From NCBI GenBank assembly GCA_023374025.1, contig SIJG01000020.1, forward strand, positions 1,249,948 through 1,313,947: a stretch of 64,000 bases of DNA. The letters run 5' to 3'. How positions within the stretch are numbered: position 1 is the first letter of the stretch; the number at the start of each line of letters is the position of its first letter. A program made the position numbers and the translations under genes. The notes under the pieces were generated by a model, which saw nothing but the letters and a program-made list of their open reading frames with translations, had not been told where the DNA came from and searched no databases. Positions 10,928 to 23,700 of the stretch are shown in pieces. The DNA comes from Heterodera schachtii. Taxonomy: Eukaryota; Nematoda; Chromadorea; Rhabditida; Heteroderidae.

Positions 10928-13900
10928 TCCCGTTTTCAGGACAAATTGCGCATCCAACATTCAGTTTTCGGGCCATTCGCGCATCAAACATTCAGTTTTA
11001 GGCCATTTCGCACATTAATATTCAAATTTAGGCCATTTTCCACGCATCCAACATTCAAAATTCAGGCCATTTCCTCGCATTCAACATCCAATTTCCAGGA
11101 CATTTCATACATCAAACATTCCAAAAACCAGGCCATTTGCACATCAAACATTCAAATTTCAGGCCATTTGCTCATCCAACATTCATATTCCAGTCCATTT
11201 GCACATCAAACATTCAAAATTCAGGCCATTTCCTCGCATTCAACATCCAATTTACAGGCCATTTGCACATCAAACATTCAAATTCCAGGCCATTTGCACA
11301 TCAAACATTCAAATTTCAGGCCATTTGCGCATCCAACATTCAAATTTCAGGCCATTTGCACATCAAACATTCAAATTCCAGGCCATTTGCGCATCCAACA
11401 TTCAAATTACAGGCAATTTGCACATCCAACATTCAAATTTCAGGCCATTTGCACATCCAACATTCAAATTACAGGCCATTTGCACATCCAACATTCATTT
11501 ACAGGGCATTTGCACATCAAACATTCATATTCCAGGCCATTTGCACATCAAACATTCATTTACAGGCCATTTGCGCATCCAACATTCAAATTCCAGGCCA
11601 TTTGCACATCCAACATTCAAATTCGAGGCCATTTGAGCATCAAACATTCAAATTCCAGGCCATTTGCACATCCAACATTCAAATTCCAGGCCATTTTGCG
11701 CATCCAACATTCAAATTCCAGGCCATTTGCGCATACAACATTCAAATTCCAGGCCATTTGCGCATCCAACATTCAAATTTCAGGCCATTTGCTCATCCAA
11801 CATTCATATTCCAGTCCATTTGCACATCCAACATTCAATTTACAGGCCATTTGCACATCAAACATTCAAATTCCAGGCCATTTGCACATCAAACATTCAA
11901 ATTTCAGGCCATTTGCGCATCCAACATTCAAATTTCAGGCCATTTGCACATCCAACATTCAAATTCCAGGCCATTTGCGCATCCAACATTCAAATTACAG
12001 GCCATTTGCACATCCAACATTCAAATTCCAGGCCATTTGCACATCCAACATTCAAATTCCAGGCCATTTGCGCATCCAACATTCAAATTACAGGCCATTT
12101 GCACATCCAACATTCAAATTTCAGGCCATTTGCACATCCAACATTCAAATTACAGGCCATTTGCACATCCAACATTCATTTACAGGACATTTGCACATCC
12201 AACATTCAAATTCCAGGCCATTTGCACATCCAACATTCAAATTACAGGCCATTTGCGCATCCAACATTCAAATTACAGGCCATTTGCACATCCAACATTC
12301 AAATTACAGGCCATTTGCACATCCAACATTCAAATTCCAGGCCATTTGCGCATCCAACATTCAAATTACAGGCCATTTGCACATCCAACATTCAAATTCC
12401 AGGCCATTTGCACATCCAACATTCAAATTCCAGGCCATTTGCGCATCCAACATTCAAATTTCAGGCCATTTGCACATCCAACATTCAAATTACAGGCCAT
12501 TTGCACATCCAACATTCAAATTTCAGGCCATTTGCGCATCCAACATTCAAATTTCAGGCCATTTGCACATCAAACATTCAAATTCCAGGCCATTTGCGCA
12601 TCCAACATTCAAATTACAGGCCATTTGCACATCCAACATTCAAATTTCAGGCCATTTGCACATCCAACATTCAAATTACAGGCCATTTGCACATCCAACA
12701 TTCATTTACAGGGCATTTGCACATCAAACATTCATATTCCAGGCCATTTGCACATCCAACATTCATTTACAGGGCATTTGCACATCAAACATTCATATTC
12801 CAGGCCATTTGCACATCAAACATTCATTTACAGGCCATTTGCGCATCCAACATTCAAATTCCAGGCCATTTGCACATCCAACATTCAAATTCCAGGCCAT
12901 TTGAGCATCAAACATTCAAATTCCAGGCCATTTGCACATCCAACATTCAAATTCCAGGCCATTTTGCGCATCCAACATTCAAATTCCAGGCCATTTGCGC
13001 ATACAACATTCAAATTCCAGGCCATTTGCGCATCCAACATTCAAATTTCAGGCCATTTGCTCATCCAACATTCAAATTTCAGGCCATTTGCACATCCAAC
13101 ATTCAAATTACAGGCCATTTGCACATCCAACATTCAAATTTCAGGCCATTTGCGCATCCAACATTCAAATTTCAGGCCATTTGCACATCAAACATTCAAA
13201 TTCCAGGCCATTTGCGCATACAACATTCAAATTTCAGGCCATTTGCACATCCAACATTCAAATTACAGGCCATTTGCACATCCAACATTCATTTACAGGG
13301 CATTTGCACATCCAACATTCAAATTACAGGCCATTTGCACATCCAACATTCATTTACAGGGCATTTGCACATCAAACATTCATATTCCAGGCCATTTGCA
13401 CATCAAACATTCATTTACAGGCCATTTGCGCATCCAACATTCAAATTCCAGGCCATTTGCGCATCCAACATTCAAATTTCAGGCCATTTGCGCATCCAAC
13501 ATTCAAATTTCAGGCCATTTGCACATCAAACATTCAAATTCCAGGCCATTTGCACATCCAACATTCAAATTTCAGGCCATTTGCGCATCCAACATTCAAA
13601 TTTCAGGCCATTTGCACATCAAACATTCAAATTCCAGGCCATTTGCGCATACAACATTCAAATTTCAGGCCATTTGCACATCCAACATTCAAATTACAGG
13701 CCATTTGCACATCCAACATTCATTTACAGGGCATTTGCACATCCAACATTCAAATTACAGGCCATTTGCACATCCAACATTCATTTACAGGGCATTTGCA
13801 CATCAAACATTCATATTCCAGGCCATTTGCACATCAAACATTCATTTACAGGCCATTTGCGCATCCAACATTCAAATTCCAGGCCATTTGCACATCCAAC

Positions 13901-14895
13901 ATTCAAATTCCAGGCCATTTGAGCATCAAACATTCAAATTCCAGGCCATTTGCACATCCAACATTCAAATTCCAGGCCATTTTGCGCATCCAACATTCAA
14001 ATTCCAGGCCATTTGCGCATACAACATTCAAATTCCAGGCCATTTGCGCATCCAACATTCAAATTTCAGGCCATTTGCTCATCCAACATTCATATTCCAG
14101 TCCATTTGCACATCCAACATTCAATTTACAGGCCATTTGCACATCAAACATTCAAATTCCAGGCCATTTGCACATCAAACATTCAAATTTCAGGCCATTT
14201 GCGCATCCAACATTCAAATTTCAGGCCATTTGCACATCCAACATTCAAATTCCAGGCCATTTGCGCATCCAACATTCAAATTACAGGCCATTTGCACATC
14301 CAACATTCAAATTCCAGGCCATTTGCACATCCAACATTCAAATTCCAGGCCATTTGCGCATCCAACATTCAAATTACAGGCCATTTGCACATCCAACATT
14401 CAAATTTCAGGCCATTTGCACATCCAACATTCAAATTACAGGCCATTTGCACATCCAACATTCATTTACAGGGCATTTGCACATCAAACATTCATATTCC
14501 AGGCCATTTGCACATCAAACATTCATTTACAGGCCATTTGCACATCCAACATTCATTTACAGGGCATTTGCACATCAAACATTCATATTCCAGGCCATTT
14601 GCACATCAAACATTCATTTACAGGCCATTTGCACATCCAACATTCAAATTCCAGGCCATTTTGCGCATCCAACATTCAAATTCCAGGCCATTTGCGCATA
14701 CAACATTCAAATTCCAGGCCATTTGCGCATCCAACATTCAAATTCCAGGCCATTTGCGCATCCAACATTCAAATTCCAGGCCATTTGCGCATACAACATT
14801 CAGCCATTTCCTCAAACCAACATTCAGTTACCAGGCCATTCCTCGCATCAACATTAAGTTACCAAGCCATCTCCTCGCATCAAAGATTCGATTTG
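10928..14895 (+). repeat. 31-bp minisatellite array, about 127 units, with higher-order structure
   Basis: Unit: AGGCCATTTGCACATCCAAC followed by ATTCAAATTCC. Variants differ mainly at CAC/CGC, TCC/TCA and TTCC/TTTC/TTAC; shorter CATTTACAGGGC units and 32-bp GGCCATTTTGCGC units also occur. Longer blocks recur: the GGCCATTTGAGCATC variant lies near 11630, 12897 and 13916, and the 32-bp variant follows each by a fixed distance. Edges are degenerate, as usual for satellites. The unit has no stop codon in any + frame, so long open frames here (over 1200 codons) are a repeat artefact. Confidence 0.92.
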
Positions 14896-16916
14896 CACAT
14901 ACACATTTTCAGGGAAGTTATAAACCTTTAAATATTGCTTTGAAAATTTTCTTTTTTTAAATTTTTTATTTTAAACTAAACTTTTTTAAAATTGTTTTTT
15001 TTCTTTACACACCCACACCCTCACATTTTTAACCACCTAAGTTAATACTTATTTTTTTAAACTCCCAAAACTTAATTAAATCCTGGTTACTACTACATAG
15101 TAGCATCCAGCGAGTCATAATAAAACTGTTAAACCTTTTATTTCTCTTGGCCTTCTCGCACTATCATTATCTTTTACTCTTACGAATTAATTGGTCAAAA
15201 ATACTACCCCTCAATTTTATCTCAACTTTAAATTAAATTAAACCTTCAGGTACCAAATTTCCTATATTTGCAAATTCCAAACACAAAAACAAGTGGATTA
15301 CCTCAATGGGTTATCTTGCAAAAAAAAAACTAAAATCTTAGCTGCTCTCTCAGTTTAACCTTCTTAAATCCATGATTCTTCCCCTTTGATTATTTTAAAG
15401 TTTTCCGTATTTGGATTTTTAATTCTGCTTGGTTGGTTACCAACGCCAGCTTTTCCCTCGATTTTAGACCAATTCCGGCTTCCTCCCTGAATACCAAACA
15501 GTTTTTCCCACTGATTTTGTTTCACCAATTTTCGTAATCAATTCCTCATTCTTAAAAAAAAAAGCGATTTTCCCCAAAGGGATATATTGCAAAAAAAAAA
15601 AAAAAAATCCACTGCAATCCCGAATAAATCGTTTTCAGTTAGTAAAAAGGTCTAAATTATCATCTCAATTTCCCCAACACACAAATTTCCATTTTAATTT
15701 CTGCCCTATTTTTTCTAAATTTTTGAATTTATCTATTAGCTTTCAATCCTAATTTCCGATTAGTTTCCTAATTGTTTAGTTAGCCGAATTAATCTGTCCA
15801 TCCTTTTACACCAAATTCCCGAAATTAAAGTTTTGTTTTTCCAAAACCCCAAAATCCATCCATTCTAAAAACAAAGTACAAGCGGATTTTCCTCTACGGG
15901 ATTTCTTGCAGAAAAGCGATAATTCCTTTCCCAACGCAGTTTTGATGTCATATTTTACATTTCAAAAATCCATATTTCTCAAAACGATGACATGGCACAA
16001 TGTCCCCCACACTTCCTTCCTCTTTCCAGCCCATGGTAGTCCAACTGTCCTCCTGTCCAGCCACACCCTAACCACACTACAACCATATTTAATTTTTTTT
16101 CAGGTATATGTCAATCATTTTTAGCCTCAGAATCCCTTTAATTGAAATTTGATTCTTTTAAACAATTTTCATTTCAGGTCTCGTTGAACTACTTTTTCCT
16201 TCCTCTCCACACTATCTCCCACACCATGGCATTCCAGCTTTCCTCCTTTACAACCAAACCCTAACCAAACTATAATGAACTCTAATATATTTTATTTCAG
16301 GTTTCTTGGAATTCTGACCAAGTAACAACCTGCCACTCCTCGTCAATTGAAATCAAATAAAAGCCTGAGAGCATTGGCTCTGCTGAAAGCAACCAAGTCT
16401 CACAGTGCTACAAACAACGAACTTATTACCGCATTTGGGTTCTATATTTCTGGTTTGTTGGTTCCTAACTCCAGTTTTCTCCTCTATTTCAAACTAATTC
16501 CGGCTTCCTCACTGAATACCAAATTTTTCCCTATGTTTTTTCCCAATTTTTGTAATCAATTCCATTTTACTTTTAATATCTAAAAGCATTAACCGATACA
16601 ATAATATCTTGGAAATTAAATTTTAGTATATTTTGTTTTAAATTCTGCCTATTTTTTCTAATTTTTGAATTTATCCTTTAGTTTTCAATCCAAATTTCCG
16701 CTTCTTATCCTAATGTTAGTTAGCCGAAATTAAACTTTGATATCAATCCATTCCCCACGCTGTTTTCGTGTCACAATTTTACATTTCACAAACCCCATTT
16801 CTCAAATCCTGCACTCATAAACGACGCCACGGCACAATGCCCCTGATACTTCCTTCCCCTCCTCACTACGTCTTTCCGTACCATGGCATTCCAGCTTTCC
16901 TCTTTTACAACCAAAC
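14896..16916. repeat. Non-coding tail modules of the LTR element, duplicated
   Basis: After the array comes a tail with TTTTCAGGGAAGTT, CTGGTTACTA, TAGTAGCATCCAGCGA and a TTGCA-rich block. The same order reappears at 17780-18960. A CCATGGCATTCCAGCTTTCC block recurs near 16225 and 16880 and in altered form near 16020 and 18890. No coding frame supported. A poly-A run lies at about 15590-15606. Confidence 0.7.
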
Positions 16917-17800
16917 TTTTCCTCGCATACAACATTCAAATCCAGGCCATTTTCCTCGCATACAACATTCAAATTCCAGGCCATTTTACTCGCATACAAC
17001 ATTCAAATTCCAGGCCATTCCAGACCATTTTCCTCGCACAAATTCCAGGCCATTTTACTCGCATTCAACATTCAAATTTCAGGCCATTTTCCTCGCATTC
17101 AACATTCAAATTCCAGGCCATTTGTGCATCCAACATTCAAATTCCAGGCCATTTTACTCGCATTCAACATTCAAATTTCAGGCCATTTTCCTCGCATTCA
17201 ACATTCAAATTCCAGGCCATTTGCGCATCCAACATTCAAATTGCAGGCCATTTGCGCATCCAACATTCAAATTCCAGGCCATTCTCTCGCATTCAACATT
17301 CAAATTCCAGGCCATTTGCGCATCCAACATTCAAATTCCAGGCCATTCTCTTGCATTCAACATTCAAATTCCAGGCCATTTGCGCATCCAATATTCAAAT
17401 CCCAGGCCATTTCCCTCACATCCAACATTCAAATTTTAGGCCATTTTGCTCGCTTACAACATTCAATTCCTAGGCCATTTCCCTCACATCCAACATTCAA
17501 ATTTTAGGCCATTTTGCTCGCTTACAACATTCAAATCCCAGGCCATTTGTGCATCCAACATTCAAATTCCAGGCATTTGCGCATCCAACATTCAATTCCA
17601 GGCCATTCCCTCGCATCCAACATTCAAATTTCAGGCCATTTTTCTCGCTTACAACATTCAAATCAGGCCATTTTCCTCGCTTACAACGCATTTTCCTCGC
17701 AACCAATTTCAGTTACCAGGCCATTTGTGCATCCAACATTCAGTTACCAAACCATTTCCTGGCATCAAACATTCAATTTGCACATACACAGTTTTCAGGG
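16917..17800 (+). repeat. Second, more divergent 31-34-bp minisatellite array
   Basis: Same repeat family as the first array, but many units read CCATTTTCCTCGCATTCAAC or TCGCTTACAAC instead of TTTGCACATCCAAC. About 27 units. It is followed by the same tail as the first array (TTTGCACATACACA, CAGGGAAGTT), showing that array plus tail were duplicated together. Confidence 0.88.
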
Positions 17801-19193
17801 AAGTTCTAAACCTTTATATATGCTTTATACACCCACATCCTCACATTTTTAACCACCTTACTTAATACATTATTTTTTTAAATTAAAACTCCCAAAACTC
17901 AAGTACAACCTGGTTACTATTTAGTAGCATCCAGCGAATCATACTTAACTTTTATTTCTCTTGCCTTCTCGCACCGTCCTTCTCTTGTACCCTTCCGAAT
18001 TAATTGGTCAAAATACTACCTCTCAATTTACACAGTTTTAATTAAATTAAACCTTCGGTACCAAATTCCTATATTACGCAATTCCAAACACAAAACAAGT
18101 GGATTACCCTCACTGGGTTATCTTGCTAAAAAAACAACTAAAATCTTAGCTCCTCTCTCAATTTAACCTCCTTAAATCCATGATTTTTTCCCATTAATTA
18201 ATTTGATTTTCCATTTGGATTTTTCCTAATCAATTCCTTTTTACTTTAATGTCAAAAAGCATTAAACGATACAATATCCAGGAAATTAATTTTGTATGTT
18301 ATCGTTTTTAAACTGTCCTATTTTTTTCCTGAATTTATTAATCCAAAATTTATATTTTGTTTTTCCATGAAGCCCAAAATGCAACCATTCTTAAAAAAAA
18401 GCGATTTTCCTCAAAGGGATATATTGCATAAAACCACTACAATCCCAAATAAATCCTTTTAAATTAGTAAAAAGGGCTAAATTATCATTTCAATTCCCCA
18501 ACCCACAAGTTTCCTTTTCAGAATTTCTGCCCTATTCTAATTTTTGATTTTATCTATTAGTTTTAAATCTTAATTTCCGCTTCGGTTCCTAATTGTTTAA
18601 TTAGCCGAAATTAATTATCTATCCTTTTGCATCAATAAATCCCGAAATTAGCATTTTGTTTTTCTAACTGAACCCCAAAATCCAACCATTCCAACGGGAT
18701 CTCTTGCAGAAAAGCGATTGTAATCCTGTCCAAAATTAATATTAAAAAAAAAAAATTTGACATCACTCCATTCCCCAACGCGGTTTCCATTTCGCAATTT
18801 ACATTTTACAAACTCTATTTCTCACACCCTGCATTCATAAACGACGCCACGGCATAATGCCTCCCGATAGTTCCTTCCCCTCCACACTCACTACCTATTT
18901 TCCGTGCTTACAACCAAACCCTAACCAAACTTTAATGAACCTAATAAATTTTATTTCAGTTTTTCTCTGCTCTTCACTTTGGGTTTGCGCTCAGATCCCT
19001 TGACACTTCTAAAACATCTTTGGCGCCTGGTCTACACTGCGCAAACAGATGCACATGAATTCGATAAAGAAGGAAAAGATGATTTGATGATAAATTGGAT
19101 GATTCCGTTTCGGTGGCCACATTCATATCCCTTTTATCTTTCACCATCTACCCTCACCAAAGACCAGGGACGGTCTTCCGGTGGCGTCGGAGG
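17801..19193. other. Second tail module and 3' end of LTR element interior
   Basis: 17801-18960 repeats the tail seen after the first array. From 18979 to 19193 an open frame (DPLTLLKHLWRLVYTAQ, DDLMINWMIPFRWP) runs into the LTR. It could be the remnant of an element-encoded protein, but no family is recognised. The GGTGGCGTCGGAGG just before 19194 may serve as the polypurine tract. Confidence 0.45.
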
Positions 19194-19770
19194 TGTAACC
19201 CACAACCCCCTCCCTCAAAAACCCTGGGACTCAATTAGGCTAACATTCCTCCTCCCGTTAACACATTTCTCTTTTCACACCTTATCTCCCGTTTAATCTC
19301 CCTCATCCATTTCACATCCGTTCCCCTTTTCCGTTTTCCTTCCGCCGCTTACGGACACTTCACGTACAAAAGGCACTCCGATCACACCAATCGAGGAGGG
19401 AGAGAGGAAGAGCACGTAAATCCATAATTCACTCGGCCTCTCCCCTCCGTCCCTTTCCCCCAGGGCTTCTTCCCCTTCCCCTCAGGGCTTTTCTCATCCC
19501 AAGGAATTCAATCTTCAATCCCTCCAGGGCAAATTCTTTACCAATGGTACTCCCAAAATCCAATCAATCCTTCCCTTTTCTAATTTCAATCAACACGGCA
19601 CTTATTTTAAATATTTTATTTATATTTATTTTCTTATTTTCGTTAATAAATAATAAAACTCAATTCGGCATTTGGAAATAAAAGGGAAATTAAAAGGGGG
19701 AAATTCGGTAATAAATAATGGGACTTTTTCGGACATTTTCCCTCCCGGCCCGGCACGTTCCCACATTTCT
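19194..19770 (+). repeat. 3' long terminal repeat
   Basis: Same sequence as the 5' LTR apart from one 7-bp indel, with the same TGTAACCC start and CACATTTCT end. Flanking sequence after 19770 (GTTTATTC) differs from the element interior, fixing the boundary. Confidence 0.78.
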
Positions 19771-20790
19771 GTTTATTCTATTTTTATGCTTTGTTTTTGA
19801 GATTAGCCAAAATTGGATGGATTTAATAAATCAATTTTCTGCAGCTTTATGTTTGTAAAATTTAAATAATAATTAAGAATGCTGAAGGCCTAAGGTTTTG
19901 TTGAAGGCTCTTGGATTACGAATTAGTGTGGTGTCATCTCAAGTGTTGAGGCTGTATACTGGGTATTTTCGAGAATTGACTAATGAGTGGGATTCTTGCT
20001 AACTATTTTGTCAAATGAGATTAAAAATTTCTTTGTTACTGTGTTCTTTTGAGCTGCACATTAATGTGCCTCTCAAGTATTAGAAATCACCATATATCAA
20101 AAAAAATCCTTTGTTATTCTTTTATTTTGAGATGCATGCCAATGTTTCTCTTTAATTTTAGAAACCCACACAAATATGAAATTAAAGCTTTTCATTAGCT
20201 CATGCGAAAATATTGTGCCATAAAAAAATGCCAATAGAAGGGTACATGCTTATTTAAAAAAAAACAAATTAAAAATTAAAATGTGTAATTCAAACAAATA
20301 AGACAGGTAGCATGAAAACGCATTTATAACGTGGTTTGAGGCTTCTAGATGAAGTTTTTCATGCATGCTTAATTTTACTAGGTTTGGCTGCTTAATGCTT
20401 ATTTGTTAGCATTTATTATTTATTTATTTTTTTTTTTGCTATAATTTTCTTTAATTTTTGCTTTGTGAATTTGTTGCCGCAATTCCATTGCAATATTTGT
20501 TATTTCCTTTTCACATAAATGCCGAAAAACACTCATTCATAAAGTCAGTTTTTTGTCTTTGGCACTTTTTGAATTTATTTATTTATTTTTTGTGTGTGTG
20601 ACATTCAAAATATTAATCATTCAATTTTTTTTTTTTTACATTTTTGCTTTTGGGATTTAATGAATTAAATGTCTTATCACATTTTATCAGAGCATTGAAA
20701 TTTAATCTCATTCAGAAAATTTTCATTTTAGACAATTTTCATAAAAGAGCATCGAATTCAATTATAAACAAATTTTCATTAAAAAAACAA
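19771..20790. other. Non-coding interval
   Basis: No gene seen. AT-rich. Around 20525-20550 it shares GCCGAAAAACACTCATTCATAAAG-like sequence with the reverse complement of 46150-46180, so part of it is the 3' flank of the duplicated PAP-like gene. Confidence 0.4.
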
Positions 20791-23700
20791 TTATTTTCCC
20801 TCCAAAAACGCAACAAAATCTTCATTTTCTTTCATTGCCCTAATTGTTTTAAATGCTAAAAATTTTGCATTATTTAAATAATAAAAAATTGATTTCTTAA
20901 ATATTTTACCACGCAAAAATTCGTTTTTAATTTTTCTCGCATCACTCGCACTGATCAGATTCAGAACATTTTGTTCAGGAAATATCGGTGCAATGATTGG
21001 CATTTCCATAGAAATTTTTTGGTCCAAATTGGGTTTAATGTCAGTCAATTGCAATGGTGAAGGCCAATTCCTGCATTTTTTTTTTGAAAATATCATTTCA
21101 TATTCATAGAAAATTAATAAATATAAATATATACAAATTTAAAATGGCAAATAAATCAATAGTTTTAAATAAACCATTAGAAATATTTTAATAATTTTTT
21201 TAAAAATTATTCAATAAAAAATTATTTGATTAATTATATTTTTATCCGATCTTTTCAAATTACCAAATTGAATAAATTAGGAAAAACTTTTCCAACAAAA
21301 ATGGCACCGAAACATTGCCAGGGAATAGCAGAAACACTTTGGTCAGCATTATGCAAATTACTTGCGCATTAAAATGTCCAACTTTTTCGTCAAAAATATT
21401 TTTGCCTAAATTTTATTTTTCATTTTTTTATTCAAAATTTAATAAACTTTTTGCCCATAATTCCAAAATTGCATAAGTTGTTCTGAATGTTGTTAAAGTA
21501 TTTCCCTTTGTCACTCTTTCGTCAAAACGATGATTTATTCGGAACAATTCATCGCTTGTCAATAGAAATTCCAATATTTTTAGTTGAATTGCATGTTCTA
21601 AAAACATTAATTTAAAAATATATTTAAAATATGCATTTATTTAAAATTTATTTATTATTAATTACTCTGTAAAATGTTCAATTTTGCTCCCATTTTCTCA
21701 ATTTCTTTTTTGTTCTTTTCCATTTTTATTTTTTGCTTTGTTTTTGTTTCAACCGAATTTTGTTTCAATTCATGTTTTTTCTTTTCTTCCTCATTATTCA
21801 TTTTGTCAAGCTCATCCAAAATTCTTAGCACATCATCTTCATCGGTGTCTTAAAATTAATTATTTTAGCAGAAAATTTTTACCAAAAATTTAGGAAAATT
21901 TTTGGGATGAAAGAGGTTTTATTTTTGGACAATTATCAAATTTAAAAATTATTTTTAAAATTCTTTAACCCGACAAAAAATTTTAAATTTTTGGCAATTT
22001 AATTTCCATTCGCCAGTTTTAATACAATTTAATTAAAAATTGTAAATATTTTCGATTTACCGTCTAAAAATAGCTCTTCTTCAAGCTTCCATTTCAATTC
22101 TGCTCTCTTTTTCGGATCATATTCTTCAACATAATTTGAATCATTGATCAATTTTTGTAATTTTCTTCCCAAATCCTTTATAAGTACGCTGAGTTGCCGA
22201 GCACCAAAATTTAATTTTGGAATGGACGGCATCGGAAAAACGACAAAATGGACAACGAAACGAACACACATAAAAATGAACTGCAACTTTGGCACTGGCG
22301 ACAATTTTTCCAATTTTTGATATTTTATTAAAAATCGTCGGTCCTAAAATAGGAATTGGCATAAATGAATTTTTTATTTCAAAAATATATTTTTTTAATT
22401 TAAAAGAATGGACAAAAATAATAAAACTAAAAAAGTGCAAATTTTTTTAATGTTGTGCCTTGCAAAATTTGCAGTATAATGAATTGTCATCGCACGGGCG
22501 AATTTTACTAAAAACGCATGGCAAAATTCCAAAAACATTTGTGTTTATGTCAAATCCTTGTGGCAAAATGCAAATTGTTTCTAATGATTTAACATTTGGC
22601 AATAAATGCTGTGAAACGGGCATTTGAAATCGGGCATCATCTGCTGACTAAACAAAACAAAGTAAATTCCAAACAAAAACTTTTTTAATAATATAAATGC
22701 AATTTATTAAAAACAATCATTTTTATATTAGACCTGTGGCTTTTTGAAAAACTTAATTTTGAAAAGAATTGAATTCTAATCCATTTTTAAAATTAAACCC
22801 TAATTATGTTAATTACCCATTCCTCAAAAATTCTTCTTAATTCATTTGTTATTCTAATTGTTGCAGTTAAATCATAGTCACTGTTTACATTTTTCTCAAC
22901 AATAAAACTTTTAATCTAAAATAAATAATTTATAATTAATTATTTAATTTTAATTTTATTGTATTACTACCTTTTCCTTAGTGAATTGTTTTACGTTTTT
23001 AAAGGTCATTTCATCATAATTCATATTCATTTCTTTCCATCCATTTGGAATTTCAAAATATAATTTTTCATTTAAGTCCCATATTTGCTGTGGAAACTGA
23101 TCATTTTTTGACTTTTCACATACATTTTTGTCTTCAAGTAAAATTTAAATAATAATAACTTTATTATTTTATTATGACTTACCCAATTTCATTTGTGAAT
23201 TTAATTTTTCATATTTCTTTATAAATATTTTGACACTTTCAAGAACTTCATCAATATTTTGGTTCATAAAAATTGCTTTCATTATGCCAATTTTGTTTGG
23301 TTGGCTTAAATTTTGCCAATTGTTTTGTCCACAATTTTCGACAATAAATTTGGAAAATTTTTCCTTAATTAATTGGTCTTTGACATAATTTTCTTCATAA
23401 TTTAAATTTTGCACATTTTTCAGTTCAAATTTGTCCATTTTTCCAACAATTTGTTTTAACAATAGAAAAAGTGCCCGAATTAATTTGTCACCATTTTTCA
23501 ATTTTGATAATTCGACAATTTTCAACTGCTCCCATTCATTTTTAAAGTTTTCAATCTGGCCAATTCCAATGTCGGGCAGCGCTTTTTCCAACAGATTAAT
23601 AACTTTTATTCTGTTGCTAATTTCGTTGGCAAAAACACCAAAATGTAACAGTTGCGAATATGAATTTAAATCAACAAAATTGTCTTAAATTGAAATTAGG

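Larger units (their letters stand above)
10010..19770 (+). mobile_element. Recent LTR-type element, non-autonomous, filled with minisatellite
   Basis: Two direct repeats of about 580 bp (10010-10593 and 19194-19770) bound a 9.8-kb unit. They read identical except for a 7-bp indel near 10033. Each begins TGTAACCC. The first is followed at once by TGGTAGCACCGGATGG, positioned like a tRNA primer-binding site. The second is preceded by a G-rich GGTGGCGTCGGAGG stretch. A possible 4-bp target duplication GTTT sits at 10006-10009 and 19771-19774. No gag, protease, reverse transcriptase or integrase frame is seen inside, so it is a LARD-like or satellite-invaded non-autonomous element, and young because its LTRs match. 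Confidence 0.68.

Noticed and set aside
10928..14895. CRISPR-like array (regular short repeats)
   Set aside because: Units are contiguous without unique spacers, the genome is eukaryotic and no cas genes are present.
11137..14931. Open frames of 336 to 1264 codons in all three + frames
   Set aside because: They are the same 31-bp satellite read in each frame; no start, splice or codon-use signal distinguishes one as a gene.
18979..19296. Gene at the 3' end of the LTR element
   Set aside because: The frame runs into the LTR and shows no recognisable domain; kept only as a possible remnant.
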